Source: Thecaphora thlaspeos
Taxonomy: Eukaryota; Basidiomycota; Ustilaginomycetes; Urocystidales; Glomosporiaceae
Length of the DNA stretch: 64,000 nucleotides
Reading direction: 5' to 3'
Assembly: GCA_900291925.1 (NCBI GenBank)
Contig: UWYS01000008.1
Span: 620,001-684,000 of the forward strand
Part shown: piece after piece, positions 1-11,320 of the stretch
Layout: each line of letters begins with the position of its first letter
Position numbering within the stretch: the first letter of the stretch is position 1
The notes under the pieces: generated by a model
What the model saw: the letters and a program-made list of their open reading frames with translations, nothing else
What the model was told of the DNA's origin: nothing
Databases searched by the model: none
Position numbers and translations under genes: made by a program

Positions 1-2
1 GC

Positions 3-1760
3 AGCGCGGCCGATCAGGCCTTCGAGGAGAAGCGGTCCATCCTGACATACGAAGTCAGCCAGCTGCGAGCAGACTGCCAAGCCTCCGCCTCCTTGGCAAA
101 CGAGCTCCGAGTCGAGAAGGGACAGGTCGAAACGATGCTGGACCAGGCCAACGAGCAGCGCAAGAACGACCTCGAAGCGATCGCCAGGCTGCGGCTCGAC
201 CTGGACGAGGCGGGACGAGAGAGGCAGGACGTTCTGGTCAGCCTCACGGAGCTCGAAGGCTTCCATGCTCAGGAGCAAACCAAGCTGCAAGAAGTTCAGG
301 CACAGCTGCTCAAGCTGTCCGAGGAGAAGGAGAGTCTCATAGCGCAGCACCACGAGGCCGAGGCGATCCGGGACGATAAGCTGCGCCACCTCTCCGCCCA
401 GCTCGAGGCGGTCTCGATCGAGCTCGACGCCTCGCACACCCAGCTCGAGGTCAACGCCCAGGTCTCTGCCGAGCATCAGGCGCTGCAAGAGGAGCTCACA
501 CGGCTCAGAGCACGCATCGCTAGCCTCGAGCACGAGGTGGCCGACCGTGGCCTGACGATTGTCAAGCTGACCAAGACCAAGGATACGCTAGAGGACGAGA
601 ACACCAACTACGGCATCGCGCTCAGCGCCAAGCAGCTGGAGCTGAGCATGCTGAAGCGCAACGCTCGCATCGCGCTGGGCGAAGGAGCTAGCACGCCGAG
701 GACCACCGCAGGCAACACGAACGCCGCCGTCGTCAGCGGCTCGCGGACCACCACGGCATTGGGCTCGGCGCAGCGCTCGGTGTTGGGTTCGCTCTCGGGC
801 AATTCTCTCGCATCGACGGGCGGATTGCGACAGCTCAACAACGGAGGCAACGGCCGCGATGACCGGCTCAAGGCGACCGCGGAAGAGGAAGGCGAGCCCG
901 TCGAGGCGATGACTCTGCAGAAGGGCCCGGCCGCGCTGAAAGGCCACCGGCGCCGCACGTTAGACCCTGCGACCGTGATTGGCGTCGGACGCCTCCGACC
1001 CAGGGCCAGCATCTCAACAAGCGTCAAGGCCGACGCATTGACCCCGCAGCAGCAGCGGCCTGCCGCTCCCGTGGAAGCCAGTAAAGGCGGTTCGGCGATG
1101 CCTCCACCGTTGTCCACCTCGAGAGTTCCGCCGCGACGCCCTTCCGCCGTATCTTTGTCGGATGCCTCTTCCACGACGGCGGTCTCGGTCTCGGCATCGT
1201 CGACAAAAGTGTCGGCCGCAACGCAGGCCCGCATCAACCGACGCCAGAGCATGGCCGGTTCCAACTCGCAGGCCTCGTCGGCCTCGTCCTCGAGAGCCCC
1301 TTCGCCTGCAGAATCGACTGCATCGTCGCGTCGATCATCGATCTCTAGCCAGACTCGGGGACCTGGAAACAAGGCGCCACTTTCTTCCTCTGCTACTGCG
1401 CAGCAGCAGCAGCGGCGACGTAGCCTCGCGTCATCCACCTCCGTCTCGGCGGCGCATGCACGCCGTCGAACGCCCACCGTAGCGTCGACGAGGCCGTCGA
1501 CATCCGTCGCAGAGGACCTGTCTCTGTCGCTTTCCGAGCTGCAGAACGTCTCCACCTCTGCTTCGATGAGCAGAGATCGAAGGGCGTCCAACATTCACCG
1601 TCGCCTCAGTGCGCTTCCGTCGCCGCCGTCGGGCGAGGACGATACTTGCACGCCGCGTGCTTCGAAGGCGACGGCGGGTCGAGTCGGGATTGTTCGTCCT
1701 TCTCTGGCCGCGGCCAGCACCACCCCGCCAATGCCGGAGCGGATGTTGCTGCCTGTCTAA
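3..1760 (+). CDS. Coiled-coil protein, C-terminal part (5' end outside window)
   Basis: The reading frame is open from the window edge and ends at TAA 1758-1760, so 585 residues of the C-terminus are visible and no start is present. The first ~215 residues are heptad-rich (many L/E/K/Q, few G/P) and should form a long coiled coil ending near 'LSAKQLELSMLKRNAR'. The remaining ~370 residues are Ser/Thr/Ala/Arg-rich, low in predicted structure, with many RRxS-type basophilic phosphorylation sites. This layout is common in the tails of kinesins, microtubule-associated proteins and spindle-pole proteins, but no motor or other diagnostic domain lies inside the window. I do not recognise the family. 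That it is a real gene is well supported by codon usage and length; its function is open. Confidence 0.75.
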   Translation, partial: SAADQAFEEKRSILTYEVSQLRADCQASASLANELRVEKGQVETMLDQANEQRKNDLEAIARLRLDLDEAGRERQDVLVSLTELEGFHAQEQTKLQEVQAQLLKLSEEKESLIAQHHEAEAIRDDKLRHLSAQLEAVSIELDASHTQLEVNAQVSAEHQALQEELTRLRARIASLEHEVADRGLTIVKLTKTKDTLEDENTNYGIALSAKQLELSMLKRNARIALGEGASTPRTTAGNTNAAVVSGSRTTTALGSAQRSVLGSLSGNSLASTGGLRQLNNGGNGRDDRLKATAEEEGEPVEAMTLQKGPAALKGHRRRTLDPATVIGVGRLRPRASISTSVKADALTPQQQRPAAPVEASKGGSAMPPPLSTSRVPPRRPSAVSLSDASSTTAVSVSASSTKVSAATQARINRRQSMAGSNSQASSASSSRAPSPAESTASSRRSSISSQTRGPGNKAPLSSSATAQQQQRRRSLASSTSVSAAHARRRTPTVASTRPSTSVAEDLSLSLSELQNVSTSASMSRDRRASNIHRRLSALPSPPSGEDDTCTPRASKATAGRVGIVRPSLAAASTTPPMPERMLLPV

Positions 1761-3258
1761 AGTAGTCACACGCCTAAGCTTTGGGCCGCGACGCTGTCGC
1801 ACGTCGAGCTAGCCTCATTGAACACGTATTGAACACTTTTGTACTGTACACTCCATCGCCAATGTCACCTCTGTTGCCATTCCTGCGTCTACCGAGGTCG
1901 CGTCCGTCCATCTTCCGCCGGCAAGGATGAAGCAAGCTGCCGAATTGCTTCGCTTGCGTTCTGACCATCGCGGGCGAGATCGGCCGAAACAAAATCGAAC
2001 GCGGGGTAAGCTGGCCGCGTCGTCGTGCCGCCTACTGTAAGTTGGCACTATACACTTAAGGCACAGCTAATTTGGCCAAACAAAGACATATGAATGCGAG
2101 ACGAGTCGGCTTGAACACAGGGTAGAGTGCCAAGTTGTCCTTCCTTAGGCAGGACGTGTAGAAGATAGATGTCAAGGATGATGGATTCCAGCTCGACGAT
2201 GGTGCCCAGGAGGTGGTCTAGGCCTGGTGGTAGCAGCTCCGACGGCGAGTCGGCGACTGACCGCAGCCCGATCGGTCCGATTGCATCGGGCTCAGATCCG
2301 ATGCGGCCGATCGTCAACAGGACGGAGGCGCTGGGAAACTTATATGTGAGATGTCGATCTTGTGACTTGACCGCGGGAGAGTGGACGAGGCACATGAACC
2401 CATCTATCTAATTAGGCCGCTGCCTCCCTCGCTCCCAGCCTCGCTCCCAGCCTCGCTCCCTCCTTCCGCACCGCCCCTCCCTCGGTCCCTGCCTCCCTGC
2501 AACGCAAGGCCTCTCAGATTGTTATCCCCGTTGTTAGCGTGCAAAAGGCGAGAGGCCCATTCAAGTAGCCCGAAATTGAAGATCAAGTCTCATCCTCCTC
2601 GGCACAAAGGTGATGGGAAAGTGAGTAAGTAGATCTCTTCGTCTACCATGCTTTGCGCAGGTGTCGTGCTGCCTCTCGATGTGGATCCAGGGAACGACTC
2701 GCCAATCCCCGCACGTCGTCACACCCGACGAGTAGATGGGACAAATATGCTAACTTTACTACGTTCCCCTTTACGACCACGTAAACGTCTGGGAGACGAA
2801 CACGACGATCATGGATCATACACGCCTTTGTCGGTGGGATCAGCTCAGTCACTTCGCCAACGTCGTAAAGGCAGATATCCACAGTAGTAGAAACGTTCTA
2901 TCGCTACTTGGCGCCGCATTGCATACTAGTGAGGCTACGACGGCAACAGCTTTCAAGCTACTGTTTTCACACTGCGCCTATCGCGGCCAGGTCGAGAGAG
3001 GAACAGAAAGGTCACAATGGTCCAGCCGATGTTGTCGCCACTGGAGGATGCAGCCGTCGGGCCTCTCTGTCGGCGTCACACAAGCCATTAGAGATGCTCG
3101 AGCGTCGGACGCTTGAGCAGCCAAAGGTGCTTATAAGCGGCCCGTCCACGAATGTGGCCATGCCGCCCTCACTACTCCCCTCGAGCTTCCTTCCCCTCCT
3201 CAAGATCTTCTCTCTGCTTCCCCTCCTCCATCCCTTTCCACTTCTCGCTCTTCCCATC
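1761..3258. other. Intergenic region upstream of the lipase gene
   Basis: No convincing gene. It holds the 3' flank of the coiled-coil gene, an odd palindrome TGTACTGTACA at 1840-1850, an imperfect CCTCGCTCCCAG-type direct repeat near 2427-2460, and the probable lipase promoter and 5'UTR. Just upstream of the lipase ATG the DNA is a C/T-rich tract (about 3180-3258), typical of fungal transcription start regions. A 115-codon ATG ORF on the minus strand (2048-2395) resembles no family I know and is not called. Confidence 0.5.
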
Positions 3259-4662
3259 ATGCACGCTCGCTTCGCTCCTTTGCTCGGAGTTATCCTAGTC
3301 GCTCTGGTCTGCACGTCAGTCTTTGCACTACCCACCACTAGTGCACACCAAGCCGACTCGCACCACCTGCTGAGCGTTCGAGCCAACCCCGACTTCCCTG
3401 ATCCGACGACGGATCCCTTCTATCGGGCTCCAAAGGATCTGGCCTCCGCCGCGAACGGAAAAGTGCTTCGACGTCGCTCCTTCCCGTCGGTCTTCAACAG
3501 TACCAACCTCGCTTCGGCCTACCAGCTCTACTACCGAACTTTGGACACCCAGCTAGCGGCGGAGGGAACGGTCGCTGCCATCCACGTCCCTGCCAAGCCT
3601 GTATCGCCGACGCGGATCCTCTCGGTGCAATACTACCAGGACAGCGTCTCGGTCAACTGCGCGCCCAGCTGGGCAGCCGTCAAGGATAGCGGATCGGGCA
3701 CGGCCGTCGAGACTTTCCTCGACCCTGGGACATACACCAACTACGCCCTGTCCAAAGGCTGGTACGTCGTCAGCGCCGACTTCGAGGGGCCCAAAGCGCA
3801 GTTCATCGCTGGATACCAAGCCGGTCGTGCCGTTCTGGACGGTATCAAGGCTCTGATCAACGATCAGAAGCTGCCACAGGATAGCAAGGTTGCCATGGTG
3901 GGATACAGCGGTGGAGCGCACGCCACAGTGTGGGCCGAGACGTTGCATGGCGAATACGCACCATCCTTGAATGTCGTTGGCACTGCCCATGGCGGTACGC
4001 CCGTCGATCCTCGTGGAACGCTGTTGGCCGTCAACAAGGGACCCACTGCCGGCTTCGGGTTCGCTGGACTTCTTGGACTGATGAGCGCCCACCCGCCTCT
4101 GGACGACTACGTCAACTCGATTGTCACCGAAGCAGGCAAGAAGAAGCTAGTCGAGCTGAGGCAGCCAGGCTACTGTCTCCCTTCGGTAGCGACAGGCAAC
4201 CCTTTCGGCGAAGTTTTCAGCTACACCAATGCCACCAACCCGCTCGACAATCCCATCGCCGTCAAGGTTCTCAAGGAGGAAAGCCTCCTCTCCGACTACG
4301 CCGGAAGGGCCATTCCTGTTCCCACCTTCCCTCGTTTCCTCTACCACTCCCTCTTCGACGAGATCGTTCCGTACGCCGACGAGCAGAAGTACGTCAAGGA
4401 CCAGTGCTCCAGGGGAGCCGACATCCAGTTCTCCACCCTCGCCGTTGCCGAACATGTATCCGGCGTATTTGCTGGCGTGCCGGCGTCGATCGACTTTATC
4501 AACCAGGCGTTCGAAGGGACTACGCCAAAGGTTCAGTGTGGATCCGTCCTTCCGCAGGCAAAGTTCAGCCTCGATGATCCAAAGGCCGATCAGGTCATGG
4601 GCAAGGATATCGCAGATCATGCCAAGGCGGGCAGGGCTCGGGCTCAGAATCTGGGTTTCTAA
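3259..4662 (+). CDS. Secreted lipase, Candida antarctica lipase A (CAL-A) family
   Basis: Single-exon gene encoding 467 residues. Residues 1-23 form a secretory signal (hydrophobic core LLGVILVALVC, cleavage expected after FA). The nucleophile elbow GYSGG puts the catalytic serine at Ser217; Asp367 (in DEIVPY) and His399 (in AEHV) complete the triad. The S-to-D spacing of 150 and D-to-H spacing of 32 match the recalled CAL-A triad (184/334/366), and 'AHGGTP', 'FPRF' and 'GTTPKV' are also family hallmarks (fungal LIP, secretory lipase family). It should hydrolyse triacylglycerols or other esters outside the cell. The frame stays open upstream without a convincing start; I chose ATG 3259 because it directly precedes the signal peptide. 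An in-frame ATG about 97 nt upstream cannot be excluded. Confidence 0.95.
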   Translation: MHARFAPLLGVILVALVCTSVFALPTTSAHQADSHHLLSVRANPDFPDPTTDPFYRAPKDLASAANGKVLRRRSFPSVFNSTNLASAYQLYYRTLDTQLAAEGTVAAIHVPAKPVSPTRILSVQYYQDSVSVNCAPSWAAVKDSGSGTAVETFLDPGTYTNYALSKGWYVVSADFEGPKAQFIAGYQAGRAVLDGIKALINDQKLPQDSKVAMVGYSGGAHATVWAETLHGEYAPSLNVVGTAHGGTPVDPRGTLLAVNKGPTAGFGFAGLLGLMSAHPPLDDYVNSIVTEAGKKKLVELRQPGYCLPSVATGNPFGEVFSYTNATNPLDNPIAVKVLKEESLLSDYAGRAIPVPTFPRFLYHSLFDEIVPYADEQKYVKDQCSRGADIQFSTLAVAEHVSGVFAGVPASIDFINQAFEGTTPKVQCGSVLPQAKFSLDDPKADQVMGKDIADHAKAGRARAQNLGF

Positions 4663-5289
4663 CGGGGGGTGGGACGTGTTCGTTTTGTCATATGCCCTTT
4701 TCCCCGCGCCTTTACCTATCTCTTCGCTACTGGGACCTACCCGTCCCGCTTTCACCTGCTTCGGAATACCACTACTGCCCCACCGTCCATCCAACGTTCT
4801 ATTGTGAGAGAGGAAAGGTGGTGATGAGCAGCAATGGAGGCGAGGCGGGGAGCTTCTCCGTAACACACCAAACAAAATAGTCGCAAGCCAGGTAGGACAC
4901 TACCCCTGTCAACGCGAAGGTGCTGTGCCTTGGCTGCGGATTGGCCCCATGTATCGGCTCGCAAGGAGGCTCTTGCACTGATACAACTTAGCCTGCAAGG
5001 CCTACAATAGTTTCTGCGTGAGTCAAGGGCAGAGCAGGTGCCGATATAGCCCTGCGGCCAGGTGGCCGTAGAGATTGACCGTCGTCGATCGCTGCTCTAC
5101 GAGGTTCAAAGCAGATGAGAGCGCAGAACTGCTTGCACCGTTCACGCCGTTTCTAATCTTTCCATTTCTATCGGGTCGATTTAAATAGGGAGAGCCACGT
5201 ATTGGAATCGTCATTGCATCATGCCAGTCGGAGGTCGTAAAACAATCAGAGTAGGAAAAGTCATCGCGCCATCCCTGCCGCCCGCCGCC
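4663..5289. other. Convergent intergenic region (lipase / ARMT1-like 3' ends)
   Basis: About 630 nt between two converging genes. I see no gene or RNA in it. It must carry the 3' ends and polyadenylation signals of both neighbours. Confidence 0.5.
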
Positions 5290-7762
5290 TCAGTTGTTGC
5301 TGAACTTGACCGGCCGGCCCTTGAGGCCGTCGCTGAGGAGGACGACGGCGTACTTGCCCGAGATCCTCCAGCCGGGCTCTTCGTTGTCGAGCCTCTGCGA
5401 GACCTCGGCAGGGACGTCGACGACGACGTCCGACTTGATGGTACGGAGCGAGACGACGGGCGGCGCTCCGTCCTCGCTAGCGAGTGGGCCGATGGCCATG
5501 TCGAACGGCGTGTCGCTGGGCGCCTGGCAGTCGTAAGTGAGCTTGCGGTGGTTGAGGTCGCCCTTGAACATAACGAGGTCCGAGTCGGCGAGGTGGAGGA
5601 AGAGATCGGGAGCCTCGGTCGAGATCGACCAGAACGTGTAGCCGGTGCACCAGAAGGGGTGCTGCTCGTAGACCCACTGGCCCTTGCGCTCGTAATCTTT
5701 CCAGCGCAGGCCCATCTGCTTGATCGAGCTGAGCTCGGCGTCGGTGCCGTGCGGGAAGAGCGAGCCGTAGACCATCGAGTTGAGCAGCCAATCCCAATCC
5801 TTGCGCGTGACGTCCGAGACGAACCAGGCGAAGCGCTTGCCGTGGAAGCGGATCTCGCTCGCGATGCCCGCCTGAACGAGCCAGTCGGCGTAGACGCAGT
5901 CGCAGTACAGCTCGAAGCCGGCATTGTCGAGGATAAAGTCGATGCGGCCGTTCTTCATGTTGCTGACGAGCTTCCAGATGCGCTCGAGGTGGTTGCCAAG
6001 GATGTTCTTCTCCGTCGCAGCGAGGTGCTCGCCGCCGGTCGACTGGAGGTTCTTGATGTCCTCCTCCGTCATGTTGATCAGCAGCGAGAGGTCGGTTGCG
6101 TTGCCCCAGAGGCAGACCTGGGTCAGCTCGTGGAAGAGGAGCTTCCTGGCCTTGAGCTTCTCGTCCTCGTTGGCGCCCTGGTCGTAGACGAACGGCTCGG
6201 CGAAGCGCGTCGATAGCTCAAAGACGGCCGTGCTGCTGCGGCTAAAGGTGTCGCACTTCTGGCGGAAGAACACGTCATAGTCCTTCCAGTACTTGGAGAT
6301 GCTGAAGCACTCATGGAGGCGGCGGTACTTGTACGCCTCGGCAAAGAGCCACGGCGCGTTCATGAAGTCCTTGCCGCGGAAGAACTTAGCGATCTCCTTG
6401 TTCCACAGCGGGATGTCGCCCTCGCCGTCGTCGATGATGGGGCGGAGCTTGGCGTTGGTGTTGAGGTCGTTCATGAGCGTCTGCATGCGCTCGATGCACT
6501 GGGCCAGGTCGACAATCTTCTCCTCCTCGTACTGCTCGTTGAGCGTCTTGACGACGTCGTCGACCGCCTTGCCGAGGATGGTGGGGAGGCGCTTGCCCAT
6601 CGTCTCGTGGGCGAACGAGTACTCGTGGTAGCCACGGTACGCGGGCCACGGCGGATTGTTGGGGTCGACCTGCGATCGGGGGAACGGAGGCAAACAGATG
6701 CGGAACGAGGCAAAGACTGGGTCAGCGAGAAGTGCTCTCGAGGTCTCAATCAGGGATACCTCAGCCAGCGAGCGAGTCGCTGCTCGTCACTCTTACTCAC
6801 CCTAGAAGGCGTTCGGGGATACTGCTGCAGAGAGGGGACGCATCAGGAGGCGAAGGTGCGAACGGAACGGCCGAGGATGTCAGTGCGAGGCTCTCGGGCG
6901 GCAGCTGGGCATGGGTCTGGAGCCCCTTGGGGCAGGTCTCTGTTCCGGACGTGGTGGAGAGGATATGTTACCAGTGGATCGTAGGTGCCGATCACCGTGG
7001 CCCTCCTGCCGTCGGTGGTCGTCGCTCGTCCTCCGCCTCCGACCCTGCCTCCCCTTCCTTGGTCTCCTCCTCGCTGTCCTGCACCCGGCAGGTCGACGCG
7101 CCCCGGTAGCACCTCTGATCGGCTGGTGGCGCGGACGGTAAAGACGTCTGGGATGCGGGCCTCGCGCACGCTCATCTCGAGAGCGCTGGAACTGATTCCG
7201 CCCAGAATAGCTCGGCGGTCAAGGCTCAAGGCCGGCGACGACTGCTCGATGGGAGGACCGCCGGCCGTCGCGTGTCTGTTCTCCAGGGGAGGGAGACAGG
7301 GAGAGCAGAAAGGCTAGGGAGAGACCCACGTAGGCGGAGACCCGACGTGGTCGCAATGAAATGGCGGGCAGCAGGGGTCCGATGGCCCGGGCCAACGAGG
7401 AAATGAAGCGAGGCCTTCCGATGCGAGGTCATTCCCGTCCGGCCAAATGCAACGATCGCACAATACACTTGGAAAGGCCAGACGTGTAACGGCACCGCCG
7501 AGACCAGCCAGCGGCTGCTTCGTGGGGCTCCTCCTCCACGTCTTCCTCCACATCCGCCTCTGCCACCAATCGAAGCCCTCCTCCTCGATTGGGGGCAGGA
7601 GACCGAGACGCCGCCACTACGGGTCACACATGAAAAGGCAGACGGCAATCCAGCACTACTCACGCCTGCAGATCCGAAGCCCTGCTTCTTGGGAGGGAGG
7701 TTTCCGAGGTTGAGCACGGTGCGCGCCGCCGGCTTGGCGGAGGGGTGGTTCCTGTCGGCCAT
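5290..7762 (-). CDS. ARMT1: DUF89 / ARMT1-family metal-dependent damage-control phosphatase
   Basis: Proposed exons, minus strand: 7762-7664, 7241-6972 and 6669-5290, all joined in phase 0, giving 582 residues. The long third exon holds the whole DUF89 domain: start 'PPWPAYRGYHEYSFAHET', the metal-site 'DFILDNAGFE', and the C-terminal 'FKGDLNHRKLTYD'. The family (yeast YMR027W/Hrt2, human ARMT1) comprises metal-dependent phosphatases acting on damaged sugar phosphates such as fructose-1-phosphate; human ARMT1 was also reported as a protein-glutamate carboxyl methyltransferase. Exon 3 starts just after a CAG acceptor with no usable ATG ahead of its conserved start, so upstream exons are needed. 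Exons 1 and 2 (123 residues, Gly/Arg-rich in part) are inferred only from splice sites and frame. They make the protein longer than the ~440-470 usual for the family, and are the least certain part. Confidence 0.8.
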
Positions 7763-10174
7763 CTTGGGAGATGGGCTGTCGTCGCTGTGGTGTTGTCGTT
7801 CCGGGTGCCGTGAGAGAGAGGGGTCGTGGAAGGAGGCGGACAAGATTTCAGGGGTCGGGTAGGGACGGGTGGCGAAGGAGGGGGAGAGAGAAGGGCGGCG
7901 GGCGGGTGAGGCGGAAGAGCTCGCAGCTTATATTCCAGGAGAGCAAGGGAGGGAGCCGGGAGGGAGCCGAACTTTGGATACGGCTGAGCCTCGATGAGAG
8001 CGGCGCGAGCATCTGGCGATGGGTGACTGAGCGCCGCAGGCCGACCATCGGACAGGCGGACAAGGCGCCAGCACCAGGCGGGCGGGCACGGTCCACCGCC
8101 GAGACCCTGCTCCACAGGCTCGAGCCAGGCCAGGGCGGACGGGCCCGAGCCGGCTGCCTGCCTTTCGCTCCCTCCCGCACAGACGGTGATATTGAAGGCT
8201 TGGTCCAAGAGAGCTCGCTCGCTAGCCTGCCTGCCATCTTCCAGCTTCCCATCGTTCCTCCACTATCCCCGTCATCGTCCCATCGTCCCGTCGTAACAGT
8301 GGGGCGGCCAGAGGGTGACTCGTGAAGGACGGACGTCTAAACTAGCCTGGCCCCCACGCCCACGTTCTTCTCCGCTCGTCGAGCCTTGCCTTGCCTTATG
8401 GCCTCCCCCCGCCGAGCCGGCCTGGTGCCTATGATGGGGAGGATGCAACAGCGCTGCGCGAAACAGACAAACGCGCGACCGAGCGTCTGGAGTCGTGGTC
8501 GTGGTCTGGGGTCCAGGCAGGGTCTAGCTTCGTATGCTCGTCCTGCCGTCGTCGCGGCAAAGACGGGCAGAAGGCAGGCAGGTGTGTGCTGAAGTAAGTC
8601 GGGGCTGCTTTCGAGACCTTTCAGGGTCCGCCCCGTGTGGCTGATTTCGGCGGTGATTGTACGATTCGATGTCGGCTCGTCTGCTTGGCCCTCCTCGAAA
8701 GCCTCCCTTTGTGCGCAGGAAAGCCGCAACGGCAGCAGCTAGCTGCGAGATGATGACGAGGGGCCGCAGGCTACCTCGCACGAAGGCAAGGTTTTTCGTT
8801 CTACATACCATCGTCGCCTACATACCATAGTCGATATCGATGTGATGTGCATCTCGTTGCGCTGGCCGGGGAAGACCAGTCGTGGACGGCGGCCCGGTCG
8901 TTGCTTTTTCTTCCCCTGTCCTTTGCTCGGTCCTGGTGTCGCGCGTCCAAACATCGCGACGCCGGGACGTCCTCCAGGAAAGACCCCAAGTGGGGCACAA
9001 TGAAAGGCAGCACGTGCTTTACTCCATCCTTTGCTCCAGACCGGGCCCTGGACTCTCTGTCCATATGTACCCACTCTCGCCACCTGCGCTCAGCAGCATG
9101 GAGCATGAGGACGGTCGAGGATCAAGGGCGGGGGCTTGCCGCGATTGACGTGCAGCGAGATCGGTCGCAACGAGTCTCTGCCTGCCTGCCTGCCTGCCTG
9201 CTCCGTTGGCCGTTCGTGTAGTGTACCTCGTCGTTGCTGTCCGTGGACGGAAGTCGATGCCTGCGTCGCACGCCGAGACGCAAAGTGATACGACGCTCCA
9301 AGGCACGGCTGCTCGGGGTTCTCGACGACCATCGTACTCGCAATCCTTGACCGGGCACAACTCTAACGACCCCCCCCCCCTCTCCCTCCTTTCTCCCTGG
9401 CTATGGCCGAACCACTTTTATCGCGCCCTCAGTATCCTGTCGAACGCCTATACGATGGCTATATGGTTGCGGTGGCAAGGGGTCAGGGATCCGTGCGGAT
9501 GATGAGCTCGATGATCGTACACAAGCCCGGGGAATGGAGCGACAAAAACAAGAATTCGTGACAAAAAAGACGACAAAAATCAAAGGTCTTTGTCCCGATC
9601 TGGTATGCACCCGTCTCCCTTGCGCCAGGCCTCTGATGGCTGGAACGTGAGGGCAGCCCCTCGCCCAAGGTCTGCAGGAAGACGCTGGAGACAGGGGCAG
9701 GCCCTGCTCGGCCCTTGCCTTGTTATCGAGCTACCCTCTCGGGAACATTTCGGTGTCCATCGGGACGAGCCCGATGATGCGTCGGGGGCGTGCGAGCCGT
9801 TTGTACTCTGGTCCGGGCTGTGCGATACCGTCATCCATCCACACTCTGCCTTCCAGCGACGCGGCATCCAGCGTGCCACAACGCGCGCTTGGGCCCGCTT
9901 CCTTTGTCGCACCCGCAGGCCAAAAGGAGGCGGGACGGGCCACAGAGAGACGGGGCCAGGAATTGTCCGCTTAATCGAGCCGGTGGCGGCGGCGTCGTCG
10001 TCTTCGCCTCCGCCCTCGCTCTGGCCTCCATCCAACCACCTCCACGCCTCCGCTACTACTCTACTGATCACCCAGACAGAGAGCATATCCCCCGTCTAAC
10101 CAGTAATATCGATACCCACACGCCAAGCGCAGAACCTCCACCGCCACAGTCGCACCAAACCGCTGCTGCCCAAA
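7763..10174. other. 2.4-kb divergent intergenic region (ARMT1-like / BAP31-like)
   Basis: No supported gene. The many short ORFs on both strands lack family features and overlap each other. It should contain the divergent promoters and 5'UTRs of the two neighbouring genes. A (CTGC)n microsatellite lies at 9178-9201, a CACGTG E-box at 9011-9016 and a C-tract near 9370-9382. Confidence 0.5.
9178..9201. repeat. (CTGC)n microsatellite
   Basis: Six tandem CTGC units in non-coding DNA; a simple repeat with no spacer structure. Confidence 0.9.
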
Positions 10175-11320
10175 ATGACCCTCTACTACAGCATCGTGTT
10201 CGCGCTGCTCTGCTTCGAGATGGCCATGTTCATGGTCCTCATCGTGAGTGTCCACGGAATACTGCCGGATGTATTGCTCGATTTGCCACAGCGATGCAGC
10301 CGTTCTTGATGCTGATCACCTCCAAAATCTCTTTCGGCGGCTATTCGCATCGCCAGGTCCCCCTGCCTTTCACCTGGAAGCGTAAGCTCTTCCACTTTCT
10401 GGCCACCAACCCGATCGTCGCCAAGGTCCAATACGGTCTCAAGATCACTTTCATGTGGGTGGCCGACCTTCGCACACCCCTCGGAAGCTAAGAACCCCAG
10501 CAGACGCAGCCTCTGCCCTCCGTCGCTGACCGATCGGGTCCCCACCTTTGCTGCTTCTTGCTTTTCTACAGTTTCGTTGCGGTCCTTTTCGTCGATGCAG
10601 TTCAGAGGATGTACAAAGTCATGACCGAGGGCGAGACGGCAAAGGACCACCGAGGCGTCCAGGACGTCCGCACCGAGACCAACTACGCCGCGCGCAAGTT
10701 CTACAGCCAGAGGAACATGTATCTCACCGGATTCACCCTCTTCCTTAGCCTGTAGGTGTTGCAAGCCTCGACATCCAGGGGAGGGCAGGCGCCCCTCCGC
10801 TGCATCCTCGCATCCGTTCGCGCTGACATCCTTCTGCCTGTTCCGAACAATCGCCGTGCTTTGATTTCACAACTAGTATCCTCTCTCGCACCTACTCGCT
10901 TATCCTCGACCTCATCAACACCCAGGAGGAGCTCGTCGCGCTCAAGAAGGGCGTGAGTGGTTCCTTGTGCGCAAACGTTCGTGGACCAGAAGCAGAGATA
11001 AAGACACTGACATTGCCCGTGTTTGGCATTCAATCTTCCCTCTCGTGACGCAGGGAAAGCCTTCGACCACTGGCAGAGCGGACATCGAGAAGAAGTACCA
11101 GACCGAGATCGGTAAGTCTTGCCGCTTCTGTTGTTTCGAGGCAGCGTCTGCCGTGATCAGCCGAACATGAGCTCATCCTTCCCCGACGATCTTTCTGACG
11201 ACCACATCGGCGCCGACAGACACGCTCAAGAAGCAGACCAAGCAGCAACAGGAGGAGTACAACAGGCTCAGCGACGAGCTGGCCAAGGCCACCGGCAACG
11301 TCTCCACCAAGAAGGATTAG
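10175..11320 (+). CDS. BAP31/Yet3-family ER membrane protein
   Basis: Six exons: 10175-10243, 10357-10454, 10572-10751, 10877-10952, 11054-11111, 11220-11320, giving 193 residues. All junctions use GT...AG and restore family sequence, for example 'ITF-I-FVAVLFVDAVQRM' across introns 2/3. The protein starts with a transmembrane segment (YYSIVFALLCFEMAMFMVLI), then 'PLPFTWKRKLFHFLATNPIVA', a second membrane segment, a third around 'YLTGFTLFLSLILSRTY', and a charged C-terminal coiled coil (about residues 130-185). BAP31 proteins sit in the ER membrane and help sort and quality-control secretory cargo; yeast Yet1/Yet3 associate with the translocon and influence INO1 expression. The C-terminus is KKD, resembling but not matching the KKxx ER-retrieval signal. 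Intron-dense compared with its neighbours. Confidence 0.95.

Noticed and set aside
608..1594. 328-codon ORF on the minus strand
   Set aside because: Antisense shadow of the Ser/Arg-rich tail of the coiled-coil gene; composition follows from the GC-rich codons of the real frame.
2908..3258. Upstream extension of the lipase frame
   Set aside because: Would bury the signal peptide; no convincing initiation codon. ATG 3259 gives a normal CAL-A length.
5221..6216. 331-codon ORF on the plus strand
   Set aside because: Lies opposite the DUF89 domain and only mirrors its codon bias (Val/Asp/Glu/Arg-rich); no family features.
9178..9201. Short tandem repeat considered as a repeat array with function (CRISPR-like)
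   Set aside because: Simple microsatellite with no spacers in a eukaryotic genome.
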